Source: JANMAT01 sp031359995 (lineage in GTDB: Bacteria > Actinomycetota > Acidimicrobiia > Acidimicrobiales > Ilumatobacteraceae). Taken from it: a stretch of 36,715 nucleotides of DNA. Each line of letters begins with the position of its first letter. Within the stretch, counting starts at the first letter, position 1. The stretch spans positions 1 to 36,715 of the forward strand of contig JANMAT010000209.1 in assembly GCA_031359995.1 (NCBI GenBank), read 5' to 3'. The notes below the pieces were generated by a model. The model saw only the letters and a program-made list of their open reading frames with translations, ran no database searches and was not told the origin of the DNA. Both the position numbers and the translations under genes were made by a program. Positions 29,105 to 36,715 of the stretch are shown here, in pieces.

Positions 29105-31760
29105 CGGCGGCAGCCAGCTCCTGTTCGACCGCGGCCGCCAGTGCCGCGGCGTGCTCGGGTGCGAACATCGAGTAGTGGTGTCCGGGCACCACCCGCACGG
29201 TGGGGGGTCGCACGAGCAAAGCCGACCAGTCGGGCTCCGGCGGGTGGGAGGCCTGGATGATGTCGGTGCGCAGCAGCACCGTGCGCACGGCGCAGGGCAC
29301 GCCCTTGTGGGCGCGGGCCACCACGTTGAAGCGCCGGTCGAGGTTGGCCAGGCCGAGCTCGCTGACGTCGCCGTAGCCGAGCGCGCCGGCACCGGCCACG
29401 AGCTCGCCGCTCCACCGGCGACGCACGATGTTGTCGAGCGAACGGACCACGGCGCGCACACCGTGCACCCGCACGCTGCGGCCCACGTTCATGAACTTCT
29501 TCACGACCCCGGGCTCGTCGAGGCCGGGTGGGTAGCTGTCGAACAGCAGCACCACCGGCACCTCGGCGCCCTGCGCCTGCAGCTGGCGCGCCATCTCGAT
29601 GGCGACCACGCCGCCGCCGGAGTAGCCGGCGAGCAGGTAGGGCCCGTCGGGCTGGTAGGCCCGCAGCTCGTCCACGTAGCGCGCCGCCATCGTGGTGATC
29701 GACGAGTCGGGTTCGCTCACACCGTCGACCCCGCGCGCCTGCACACCGACGAAGGGCCGCACCTCGATCAGGTGGCGGGCCATCGCGGTGAGGTTCAGCA
29801 CGTTGCCCCCGGCGCCGTGCACGCACACGAGTGGTGGCCCGCTGCCCGAGCGGTGGAACTCCACGAGGCACGACCCGATGGCCGGGCGCGCCGCACCCTC
29901 GGCGGCGGCGTCGAGCACGGCGTGAGCGAGCTGGCGCACCGTGGGCGCGGCGATGATGGCCGACAGGCCGAGGCGCAGGCCGAGCTCGCGGTGCACCCGC
30001 GCCAGCAGCCGTACGGCCATGGTGGAGTCGCCACCGAGATCGAAGAAGTCGTCATCGGGGCCGACGGCCCGCTTGTCGAGCAGTTCGCGCCACCACGCGG
30101 CGAGCAACGCCTCGACCTCGGCCCCGCCCCGGGGCCGGGCCCCGACCATCGCCGCGTCGGCGGCGGAGGCCACCTCGACCGCGGTGGCCGGCGGATCGGG
30201 GAGGCGACGGCGATCGACTTTGCCCGACGGGGTGAGATCGAAGGCGTCCACGGTCACGAGGGCGACGGGCAGCATGTAGGTGGGTAGGGAACGGGCGCCG
30301 AAGCTGCGCACCGAGTGGAGGCTCACCTCGCCCCCGACCGACGCCAGCACGTAGGCGACGAGGCGCCGCTCGGCATCGCCGCGGGCCGCCACCACGATCT
30401 GCTCGGTGCCCGGGCAGCCGGCCAGCGCCGCTTCCACCTCGGCCAGTTCGATGCGGTAGCCGTCGACCTTCACCTGGTCGTCGGCGCGACCGGCGAACTC
30501 GAAGGCACCATCGGGTCGTCGGCGGGCGAGGTCGCCCGTGCGGTACACGGGCCCGAGCACCGCATCGTCCACGAAGCGCTCGCGGTTGAGGTCGTCGCGG
30601 TTGCGGTACCCGCGCGACACGCCACCGCCCCCGACGCGCAGCTCGCCCAGCGCGCCGTCGGCGACGTCGGCACCGGTGTCGTCGGTGATGCGCACCGGGT
30701 AGCCCGACAGCGGCGCGCCCACCGGCACGTTGCCGCCGGCGCGCACCACGTCGGGCGGGGCGGTCACGTGATGGGCGAAGGCCCACACGGTGGTCTCGGT
30801 GGGGCCGTAGAGGTTGGTGACGACAGTGATGCCGCTGGCCCGCAGGTCACCGGCGAGCTGCGGCGTGAGCACCTCGCCGCCGACGAACACCTGGTGCAGG
30901 CCCCGCAGGGCGCGCTGTTCGTCCTGATCGCTCAGCAGCACCCGAGCCCGTGACGGCGTGAGCTGGGCGTGGGTGACGCCGTGACGCTCGATGAGCGTGC
31001 CGAGGCTGGCGCGGTGCGCCACCGGTCCGGCGAGGCTGGGAGCCAGCACGACGGTGACGCCGCGCGTGAGGGCCCAGATCAGCTCGACCACCGACGGATC
31101 GAACGACAGCGTGGTCGATGCCAGCATCACGATGCGGCCGTCGGGCGGGCGCAGCACCGCGGCGTCCATCGCGTCGAGGAAGTGGGCGAGGTTGCCGTGG
31201 TCGATCTGCACGCCCTTGGGCGTGCCCGTGGAACCCGACGTGTAGATGATGTACGCCAGGTCGCGCGCCGACCGGTCGGCGGCCACGGTCGCGGGCTCGT
31301 CGCCGCCGGCCGCCGCCACCGGTCGGGGATCGATCACCGGCAGCAACAGCGCCATCGTGTCGCGTCCGAGATCGTCGGCCAGCAACATGCGCACACCGGC
31401 GTCGTTGGTCATGAGCGACAACCGGGCCGCGGGGTAGGCCGGGTCGAGGGGCACGTACGGCGCGCCGACGCGGAGACACGCCCAGACCGACGACACCAGC
31501 TCGGCCGTGCGATCGACGGCGATGCCCACGATCGTGTCGGGCCCGGCTCCGGCGGCGGCGAGCCGCGCCGCCAGCCCGTCGACCTCGGCGGCGAGCTGGG
31601 CGAAGGTGAGCGTTCGATCGGCCGCGACGACGGCGGTGGCGTCAGGCGTGCGCCGCACCTGGTCGGCCAGGCGCGCCGCGACCAGCAAGGCCACCGGAGC
31701 GGCGCTCACGTCCTCACCGCCCTGAGGGTGCTCCGTTCGGAGCTCGTCCGTGCCACGCAC
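29097..31760 (-). CDS. Single-module NRPS-like enzyme: adenylation-carrier-thioesterase, no condensation domain
   Basis: An 887-residue synthetase. The adenylation domain (about 25-520) shows YIIYTSGSTGTPKG (170-183), NLYGPTETT (316-324), YRTGDL (406-411), GRADDQVKVDGYRIEL (424-439) and PSGKVDRR with Lys514. Asp221 in SFDPSV aligns with the Asp that holds the amino group, so an alpha-amino acid is the likely substrate. A carrier domain follows with LGGDS (Ser579). The type I thioesterase (about 640-885) shows GYSGGG (Ser714), LLFDS (Asp741) and PGHHYS (His861/862). The A-T-TE order resembles stand-alone synthetases that release or dimerise one monomer. GTG 31760 sits 6 nt after TAGCAT; GTG 31709 is an alternative start. 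Confidence 0.9.
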   Translation of the reverse strand: MRGTDELRTEHPQGGEDVSAAPVALLVAARLADQVRRTPDATAVVAADRTLTFAQLAAEVDGLAARLAAAGAGPDTIVGIAVDRTAELVSSVWACLRVGAPYVPLDPAYPAARLSLMTNDAGVRMLLADDLGRDTMALLLPVIDPRPVAAAGGDEPATVAADRSARDLAYIIYTSGSTGTPKGVQIDHGNLAHFLDAMDAAVLRPPDGRIVMLASTTLSFDPSVVELIWALTRGVTVVLAPSLAGPVAHRASLGTLIERHGVTHAQLTPSRARVLLSDQDEQRALRGLHQVFVGGEVLTPQLAGDLRASGITVVTNLYGPTETTVWAFAHHVTAPPDVVRAGGNVPVGAPLSGYPVRITDDTGADVADGALGELRVGGGGVSRGYRNRDDLNRERFVDDAVLGPVYRTGDLARRRPDGAFEFAGRADDQVKVDGYRIELAEVEAALAGCPGTEQIVVAARGDAERRLVAYVLASVGGEVSLHSVRSFGARSLPTYMLPVALVTVDAFDLTPSGKVDRRRLPDPPATAVEVASAADAAMVGARPRGGAEVEALLAAWWRELLDKRAVGPDDDFFDLGGDSTMAVRLLARVHRELGLRLGLSAIIAAPTVRQLAHAVLDAAAEGAARPAIGSCLVEFHRSGSGPPLVCVHGAGGNVLNLTAMARHLIEVRPFVGVQARGVDGVSEPDSSITTMAARYVDELRAYQPDGPYLLAGYSGGGVVAIEMARQLQAQGAEVPVVLLFDSYPPGLDEPGVVKKFMNVGRSVRVHGVRAVVRSLDNIVRRRWSGELVAGAGALGYGDVSELGLANLDRRFNVVARAHKGVPCAVRTVLLRTDIIQASHPPEPDWSALLVRPPTVRVVPGHHYSMFAPEHAAALAAAVEQELAAAGG

Positions 31761-31766
31761 CGGTGC

Positions 31767-31772
31767 ATGCTA
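31767..31772 (-). promoter_or_regulatory. -10 box TAGCAT, leaderless type
   Basis: Minus-strand TAGCAT is followed by 6 nt and GTG 31760, marking the likely transcription and translation start of the NRPS-PPTase-DUF4190 operon. Confidence 0.5.
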
Positions 31773-31914
31773 GGTAGTCGGCGCCCACTTTGGCGACGAT
31801 GAGGGAAACAGCCGACGTACGACAGCGGCGGTGCCAGCATTCCGTCGGTGCACGTGCCGGAGATCGTCATGTGACCGACGGGAACCGATCCGGCCGTTGC
31901 ATACTCGTCAGAGC

Positions 31915-32124
31915 ATGGGTCTCCGCGCCGCTCCGGCCTCTCCTCGCGCTCACGACCGCCATGCCGAGCCCGGCGTCGTGTGGCTCCGACCTCACCCGCA
32001 CGAGTGTCGCCACGACCGTCGGCTCATCGCCGGCATCCACTTCGAGATCGACAACACCGAGGGCGCCCCTCTCGGCACCGACGTCGGTGTCGCGGCGCTG
32101 GCGCATCTCGGACGAGGAGCCTGA
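31915..32124 (+). CDS. Doubtful 69-residue reading frame upstream of lipoprotein gene
   Basis: The frame runs from ATG 31915 to a stop 3 nt before the lipoprotein ATG, a spacing that would fit translational coupling. Against it, the first half is rich in His/Arg/Pro with about a quarter A/T at third codon positions, unlike neighbours. The second half (IHFEIDNTEGAPLGTDVGVAALAHLG) looks more protein-like. It may be a remnant of a decayed gene, a leader peptide, or chance. Confidence 0.25.
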   Translation: MGLRAAPASPRAHDRHAEPGVVWLRPHPHECRHDRRLIAGIHFEIDNTEGAPLGTDVGVAALAHLGRGA

Positions 32125-32127
32125 ACC

Positions 32128-33405
32128 ATGCGCGCCCGCCCCGCCATCGCCATGACCCTGGGAGCGGCGACCCTGCTCGCCGCATGCGGCCTCACCGGCA
32201 CGGGCACCCAGAGCCCGACCACGCTCGTCGGGTCGGGCCCGTCCACCACCGCGACCGGGCCCACCACCGCGATCGCGGCCGCCTCCACGACGGTCGCCAA
32301 CCCCAGCGGCACGACCGCGCCGACCGAGGCGCCGACCACCGCGGCGGCGGGGCCCACCACGACGCGGCCCATCGTGGTGATCGGCCCGTCCCTGAACCTG
32401 GTGACCCTCGTCGAGAGCCCGGCCGAGACGCGCAACACACCGCCGGTCGCCGCCGATCTGCGGGGCGTGCTCGTGAAGGCCTCGAACCCCGACCTCGAGC
32501 GATCGTTCGTGTTCTCGATGGTGGCGGCGAACTTCGCCCGGGCCCGGCCGGCGCCCGGATGGACGTTCACCGTGCTGAACAAGGACCGCCAGTGGACCCC
32601 CGAGAGCCGCGGCGCCACCGCGACCGTGTTCGTCGGGCACCGCTGGGACGTCTACGTCGACGCGCCCGCCACCGCCGACCCGTCCGGTGACGGCACCGTC
32701 GCCCGCCCCCAGATCCAGCTCGTGTCGTTCGACGTCGAGAAGAAGGCGTTCGCCAGCTACCTCGAGTCGCCCAACAAGGTCACCTGGTTCGACAACAACA
32801 TCCAGGCCCTCGACGACCACACCGTGGGCATCCTGTTCGACCCCGATCGGGCCGATCTGCAGCTGCGCAGCGGCCTCGTGCTACGCCGCATCGACCTCGC
32901 CGCCGGCCGCGTGAGCGACGAGCGCATCGACCTGCCCAAGGGCGCCACGTACAACTACCCGTACCTGGCGACCGACGGCGCCATCACGCTCTACGGGCTG
33001 GGCACCGACCAGGTGCTGCACCGCCCGGCCGGCGGTCAGTTCACCGTGCTGCCGGTCGACGCGGTGCAGCCCGAGCGGCTGATCGACGGGCTGTTCCTCG
33101 ACGGCACCCGCGCCGATCCCGCCGCCGACGGCGACGTGCCCCTCGTGGACGCGGCCGGCAAGGTGACGGCCCAGATCCACCAGTGGCGCTTCGCCGCCCG
33201 GGGTCCGGGCGTCGGCTACTACGGGTTCGCCAACGGCCGCGCCTACTTCGGCGCCTTCGTGAACAAGGCGGACGAGGGCGGTCCGCTCAACCTCGGCGCC
33301 TACGACACCGGTACGGCCACGTGGACGTGGGTGTTCGATCCGGCCAGCCCGATGTACGACGCCGGCGGTGCCGGATACTCGGTGTTCGTGGCCGGCACCG
33401 CCTGA
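32128..33405 (+). CDS. Lipoprotein with Thr-rich linker and beta-rich domain
   Basis: A 425-residue lipoprotein: hydrophobic leader with LLAAC lipobox (Cys20), a Thr/Ala/Pro-rich linker (about 25-82) like that of the secreted protein at 784-1935, then a mainly beta domain (about 85-425). The domain has repeated blade-like segments (QIQLVSFDVEKKAF, LVLRRIDLAAGRV, YPYLATDGAITLYGLG, LNLGAYDTGTATW) and may be a beta-propeller, though no Pfam motif is clear to me. ATG 32128 follows GAGGAG by 8 nt. It is divergent from the NRPS-like operon; any functional link is unproven. Confidence 0.8.
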   Translation: MRARPAIAMTLGAATLLAACGLTGTGTQSPTTLVGSGPSTTATGPTTAIAAASTTVANPSGTTAPTEAPTTAAAGPTTTRPIVVIGPSLNLVTLVESPAETRNTPPVAADLRGVLVKASNPDLERSFVFSMVAANFARARPAPGWTFTVLNKDRQWTPESRGATATVFVGHRWDVYVDAPATADPSGDGTVARPQIQLVSFDVEKKAFASYLESPNKVTWFDNNIQALDDHTVGILFDPDRADLQLRSGLVLRRIDLAAGRVSDERIDLPKGATYNYPYLATDGAITLYGLGTDQVLHRPAGGQFTVLPVDAVQPERLIDGLFLDGTRADPAADGDVPLVDAAGKVTAQIHQWRFAARGPGVGYYGFANGRAYFGAFVNKADEGGPLNLGAYDTGTATWTWVFDPASPMYDAGGAGYSVFVAGTA

Positions 33406-33433
33406 CCGGCCCGTGGCATCATCGCCGGGTCAG
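33402..33433. terminator. Imperfect hairpin between lipoprotein and fadD genes
   Basis: CTGACCGG (33402-33409) pairs with CCGGGTCAG (33425-33433) with one bulged base and a 15-nt loop, starting on the lipoprotein stop. It may separate the two units. The evidence is weak. Confidence 0.3.
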
Positions 33434-33448
33434 CACCGAGGGGGAACC

Positions 33449-35074
33449 ATGGAGATGCACTTCGCCACCGTGTGGGAGGCGATCGCCGACGCGGTCCCTT
33501 CGGCGACCGCCGTGGTGCACGGCGCCGTGCGCCGCAGCTGGGCCGAGTACGAGGATCGCGCCGCTCGCCTGGCGGCGGCGTTCGGTGCCGCCGGCATCGG
33601 CGTCGACAGCAAGGTCGGCCTCTACCTGTACAACGGCAACGAGTACCTCGAGGCCCAGTTCGCCGGGTTCAAGCAGCGAGCGGTGCCGGTGAACGTGAAC
33701 TACCGCTACCTCGACGACGAGCTCTGGTACCTGCTCGACAACGCCGACGCCGAGGCCCTCGTGTTCCACACGTCGCTGGCCGACCGCGTGGCGCGGGTGC
33801 GGGAGCGGCTCCCGAAGCTGAAGCTGCTCGTGCAGGTCGACGACGGCGGCACGCCCCTCGATGGCGCCGTCGGGTACGAGACCCTGCTCTCCGCCCACGC
33901 GCCGGCGCCGCGCATCACCCGCGACGAGGCCGACACGTACATGCTCTACACGGGCGGCACCACGGGCATGCCCAAGGGGGTCATGTACGCCATCGGGGGC
34001 ATGACCGGTTCGTTCGTCACGGGTGGCTTCCCGCTGGTGGGCCTGGCCCCGCCGGCGACGCCCGAGGCCATCCCCGCGCTCGTGCACCAGCTCGCCGCCG
34101 CCGGCACCTCGCCCGTGTCGATCCCCACCTGCCCGCTCATGCACGGCACCGGCATGTGGTTGGGCGCCATGATCAGCCACCTGGCGGGCGGGTCGGTCAT
34201 CACCATGCAGCACCGTTCGCTCGACGGCCACGAGGTGCTGGCCACGGTGCAGCGCGAGAAGGTCACCAGCATCGTGATCGTGGGCGACGCCATGGCCCGC
34301 CCGCTGATCCGCGCCATCGACGAGGCGGTCGCGCGGGGCACGCCCTACGACGCCTCGTCACTGAAGCTGATGATCTCCTCGGGCGTGATGTGGACCGCCG
34401 AGGTGAAGGCCGAGATCATCGAGCGCGTGCCCCAGATCGTGCTGCTCGACGCCATCGGCTCCACCGAGGGATCCATGGGCACCCAGATCACCATGAAGGG
34501 CATGGCGGCCGAGACGGCCCGCTTCCAGCAGATGGCGACCACCAAGGTCTTCGCCGAGGACGGGCGCCAGGTCGTGCCCGGCTCCGGCGAGGCCGGCCTG
34601 GTGGCCGCCGGTGGCAACGTGCCCCTCGGGTACTACAAGGATCCCGAGAAGTCGGCCCGCACGTTCAGGGTGATCGACGGCGTGCCCTACTCGTTCCCCG
34701 GTGACTGGGCCACCGTCGAGGCCGATGGCACCATCCGCCTGCTCGGCCGGGGCAGCCAGTGCATCAACACCGGCGGCGAGAAGGTGTACCCCGAGGAGGT
34801 CGAGGAGGCGGTGAAGCGCACGGAAGGCATCGAGGACTGCCTCGTCGTCGGCGTGCCCGACGAACGCTTCGGGGAGGCGGTGACCGCGGTGGTGGCGGTG
34901 GCCGCCGACGCACCCGCGCTCGACGAGAACGCGGTCATCGCGTCGGTCAAGCAGCAGCTCGCCGGCTTCAAGGCGCCCAAGCGCGTGGTGTTCGTGGCGA
35001 TCGTGCCACGCGCCCCCAACGGCAAGGCCGACTACAAGACGGCCAAGGCCATGGCCTTGGGCGAATCGGTCTGA
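33449..35074 (+). CDS. FadD19-like long-chain/steroid-side-chain acyl-CoA synthetase
   Basis: A 541-residue AMP-forming ligase that activates a carboxylic acid to acyl-AMP and then acyl-CoA. P-loop YMLYTGGTTGMPKGVM near 167-182, DAIGSTEGSMG near 334-344, GDWATVEADGTIRLLGRGSQCINTGGEKVYPEEVE near 415-449 and the catalytic Lys in PNGKADYK near the end are all present. The order of motifs and the GDAMARPL block near 272 match mycobacterial FadD19/FadD17-type ligases active on branched or sterol-derived chains. ATG 33449 follows GAGGGGG. Convergent LLM oxidoreductase and downstream SDR suggest a lipid-catabolic neighbourhood. Confidence 0.92.
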   Translation: MEMHFATVWEAIADAVPSATAVVHGAVRRSWAEYEDRAARLAAAFGAAGIGVDSKVGLYLYNGNEYLEAQFAGFKQRAVPVNVNYRYLDDELWYLLDNADAEALVFHTSLADRVARVRERLPKLKLLVQVDDGGTPLDGAVGYETLLSAHAPAPRITRDEADTYMLYTGGTTGMPKGVMYAIGGMTGSFVTGGFPLVGLAPPATPEAIPALVHQLAAAGTSPVSIPTCPLMHGTGMWLGAMISHLAGGSVITMQHRSLDGHEVLATVQREKVTSIVIVGDAMARPLIRAIDEAVARGTPYDASSLKLMISSGVMWTAEVKAEIIERVPQIVLLDAIGSTEGSMGTQITMKGMAAETARFQQMATTKVFAEDGRQVVPGSGEAGLVAAGGNVPLGYYKDPEKSARTFRVIDGVPYSFPGDWATVEADGTIRLLGRGSQCINTGGEKVYPEEVEEAVKRTEGIEDCLVVGVPDERFGEAVTAVVAVAADAPALDENAVIASVKQQLAGFKAPKRVVFVAIVPRAPNGKADYKTAKAMALGESV

Positions 35075-35093
35075 CCGCCGGCCATCAGGCGGC

Positions 35094-35987
35094 TCACCCC
35101 TTCCGAATGGCCTCCAGGCCGCGGCCGAGGTGGTCGATGTGGGCCTCCACCGAGTCGAGCCCCCACCGCATCGACGAGACCGACACGTGCGTACCCCCGG
35201 CGGCGCGCCAGGCGACGGCGGCCACGGCGAGATCGTCGGCCGTGCGGCAGCGCAGTGCGGTGAAGTCGAGCCCGAAGCCGGTGAGGTTCCGCCCGGCCAC
35301 CTCCGCGTGGTGGCGCACCCGCGCCAACCCTTCGATCACCGCCTCGGTCGACCCGGCGAAGTTGAACCCGTCGCCCCGCTGGGCGCCACGCCGGAACGCC
35401 GGCTCGCTGAAGCCGCCGAGCCAGATCGGGATCGGCCGCGCCGGGCGGGGCAGGATGTTGCCGCGGTCGATGCGATCGAACTCGCCCTCCATCGATACGA
35501 GGGGCTCCGACCACAGCCGGCGCAGGAAGTCGATCTGCTCGTCGAGGCGGCGGCCGCGCGACGCGAAGTCCTGACCGAGGGCGTCGTACTCGACGTAGTT
35601 CCACCCGGTGCCCACGCCGAGGCGCAGCCGACCGCCCGACAGCAGGTCGACGTCGGTGGCCTGCTTGGCCACGAGCACGGTCTGGCGCTGGGGCAGGATC
35701 AGCACACCGGTGGCGAAGGTGAGCCGCTCGGTCATGGCCGCGGCGTAGGCGAACAGCACGAACGGATCGTGGAACGGGTCCTGGTCGGTGTAGGGCCCCC
35801 ACAGCTTCGGCTTGCGGTCGTGGGTGGCGCCCACCACGTGGTCGTAGGCGAGGAGGTAGTCGTAGCCGACGTCCTCGGCGAAGGCCACGATGCGGCGCAC
35901 CGCGTCGGGGTCGCCACGCAGCTCGGTCTGCGGGTACACCGCACCGACGAACAGCCCGTCAGCCTGCTTCACCACGTCGCCGGTCAT
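35094..35987 (-). CDS. LLM-class (luciferase-like) oxidoreductase, probably F420-dependent
   Basis: A 297-residue TIM-barrel flavin or F420 enzyme. Family blocks are GYDYLLAYDHVVGA near 41-54, FATGVLILPQRQTVLVAKQATDVDLLSGGRLRLGVGTGWNYVEYDALG near 91-137, and PIPIWLGGFSEPAFRR near 184-199. The TIGR03619-like layout suggests F420 rather than FMN; the FrhB-like gene supports the presence of F420, but cofactor choice is inference. ATG 35987 lies 8 nt after a TACGGT box. The substrate is unknown. It is convergent with fadD and divergent from the SDR. Confidence 0.9.
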   Translation of the reverse strand: MTGDVVKQADGLFVGAVYPQTELRGDPDAVRRIVAFAEDVGYDYLLAYDHVVGATHDRKPKLWGPYTDQDPFHDPFVLFAYAAAMTERLTFATGVLILPQRQTVLVAKQATDVDLLSGGRLRLGVGTGWNYVEYDALGQDFASRGRRLDEQIDFLRRLWSEPLVSMEGEFDRIDRGNILPRPARPIPIWLGGFSEPAFRRGAQRGDGFNFAGSTEAVIEGLARVRHHAEVAGRNLTGFGLDFTALRCRTADDLAVAAVAWRAAGGTHVSVSSMRWGLDSVEAHIDHLGRGLEAIRKG

Positions 35988-35995
35988 GGTCGACG

Positions 35996-36001
35996 ACCGT
36001 A
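35996..36001 (-). promoter_or_regulatory. -10 box TACGGT, leaderless type
   Basis: Minus-strand TACGGT is followed by 8 nt and the ATG at 35987. Confidence 0.45.
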
Positions 36002-36058
36002 GCCGGTTGGCATCGCGTTCCGGTCGGGCCGCTAAGGTCCGCGCAGGGGGTAACTGAC

Positions 36059-36715
36059 ATGAACCGCTTGCAGAGGAAGCTCGCGCTCGTGACCGGTGGG
36101 GGTTCCGGTCTCGGAGAGGCGATCTGCCGTCGCTTCAGCGACGAGGGCGCCACGGTGATCGTGAACGATCTCCACGCCGGTCCGGCCGAGGTCGTGGCCA
36201 AGGCGGTGAACGGCCACGCCGTGGTGTTCGACGTGGCCGACTCGGCCGCGGTGGCCGCCGGCTTCGCCGAGGTGGCGTCGCGCTTCGGCCGGCTCGACAT
36301 CCTGGTGAACAACGCCGGCATCGCGCCGCAGCTGTCGCCCGAGGAGTACCAGGAGCGAGCCGATCGCGCCCTGCAGCAGCTCGCCGAGCAGCAGGCCGGC
36401 GGACCGGTCACGACGTTCAACGACGTGACCGTGGAGCTGTCCGACGAGGCGTGGCGCCAGATGCTCGCCATCCACCTCGACGGCACCTTCTACTGCACGC
36501 GCGAAGCGTTGAAGATCATGAACCCGCAGATGTCGGGCGCCATCGTGAACATGGGCTCCATCATGGGTACGGCCGGCGGCGGCGGTGCGCCGCACTACTG
36601 CGCGGCGAAGGCGGCGATCCTCGGCTTGACGCGCTCGGTCGCCCGCGAGGTCGTGGTCCGCAACATCCGCGTCAACGCCATCGCGCCGGGCTACATCGAC
36701 ACGCCGCTGCTCGAC
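36059..36715 (+). CDS. Short-chain dehydrogenase/reductase (3' end cut by window)
   Basis: The first 219 residues of an SDR. TGGGSGLG (12-19) binds the cofactor, NDLHAG near 36 points to NAD(H), NNAG near 84 is the structural motif, and Ser in NMGSIMG with Tyr and Lys in HYCAAKAA form the catalytic set. An insertion of about 30 residues after NNAG (SPEEYQERADRALQQLAEQQ) is longer than usual in classical SDRs. ATG 36059 follows GGGGG by 7 nt, with TAAGGT (36033-36038) as a possible -10 box. The substrate is unknown; the fadD neighbour hints at acyl-CoA or sterol metabolism. Confidence 0.88.
   Translation, partial: MNRLQRKLALVTGGGSGLGEAICRRFSDEGATVIVNDLHAGPAEVVAKAVNGHAVVFDVADSAAVAAGFAEVASRFGRLDILVNNAGIAPQLSPEEYQERADRALQQLAEQQAGGPVTTFNDVTVELSDEAWRQMLAIHLDGTFYCTREALKIMNPQMSGAIVNMGSIMGTAGGGGAPHYCAAKAAILGLTRSVAREVVVRNIRVNAIAPGYIDTPLLD

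Larger units (their letters stand above)
31761..32127. other. Divergent intergenic region between NRPS-like operon and lipoprotein gene
   Basis: This 367-nt region holds the NRPS -10 box at its left end and a doubtful small reading frame (31915-32124) at its right. GC at third positions falls here compared with flanking genes. There is a CATACT box near 31899-31904 and a GAGGAG ribosome site before 32128. I see no RNA gene or repeat. Confidence 0.5.

Noticed and set aside
35043..35060. 18-bp perfect palindrome CCAAGGCCATGGCCTTGG at the end of the fadD gene
   Set aside because: It encodes conserved Ala/Lys/Met codons of the ligase C-terminus with favoured codons and is too far from the stop to act as a loop-bearing terminator.
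1..36715. CRISPR array, tRNA/rRNA genes, phage or plasmid genes
   Set aside because: No regularly spaced direct repeats, no cloverleaf-like or rRNA sequence and no integrase, transposase or structural phage gene were recognised on either strand.

Overview
The window is 36.7 kb of very GC-rich DNA (roughly 70% or more by eye) packed with chromosomal genes. I see no rRNA, tRNA, CRISPR array, prophage or transposase. Marker families point to Actinomycetota: a four-cysteine WhiB protein next to a PdtaS-type kinase, DUF3107, the phosphomutase/DUF3090/SCO1664 module, two Get3/ArsA-like ATPases, and likely coenzyme F420 use (FrhB-like and luciferase-like proteins). Secreted proteins with long Thr/Pro 'TTTVAPTTT' linkers suggest class Acidimicrobiia, but this placement is inference. 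Ten genes have a TANNNT box 6-9 nt before the start codon, the layout of leaderless mRNAs.

Layout. 1-3.7 kb: partial apbE, a secreted Thr-rich protein, an FrhB-like Fe-S protein, a small lipoprotein. 3.7-10.4 kb: TSUP permease, family-5 uracil-DNA glycosylase, the phosphomutase/DUF3090/SCO1664 operon, a BNR-propeller plus MoaD-like pair, an AspT-type exchanger. 10.4-13.9 kb: etfBA, a diacylglycerol-kinase-like enzyme, a glycerophosphodiesterase. 13.9-18.8 kb: whiB1 facing pdtaS, then the DUF3107/Get3-like operon. 18.8-24.4 kb: PLP decarboxylase, secreted protein, mrp divergent from a SufR-like regulator, SDR. 24.5-28.5 kb: a GAF-GGDEF-EAL protein, a sulfite-oxidase-like enzyme, a SixA-like phosphatase, a small membrane protein. 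28.5-31.8 kb: a one-module NRPS-like enzyme (A-T-TE) overlapping its own phosphopantetheinyl transferase. 32.1-36.7 kb: lipoprotein, FadD19-like acyl-CoA ligase, LLM oxidoreductase, partial SDR.

The most unusual structure is a pair of 131-bp palindromic elements at 14562-14692 and 20245-20375. They share GCTTTGTTTGCGC termini and internal hairpins at the same offsets. Both lie between convergent genes and both sit beside simple-sequence tracts. They look like a BIME/MITE-type repeat family or a structured RNA element. Other points of interest are two CRP-like operators around whiB1, the stand-alone A-T-TE plus PPTase locus, the BNR/MoaD-like gene pair, and the unequal P-loops of the Get3-like pair.
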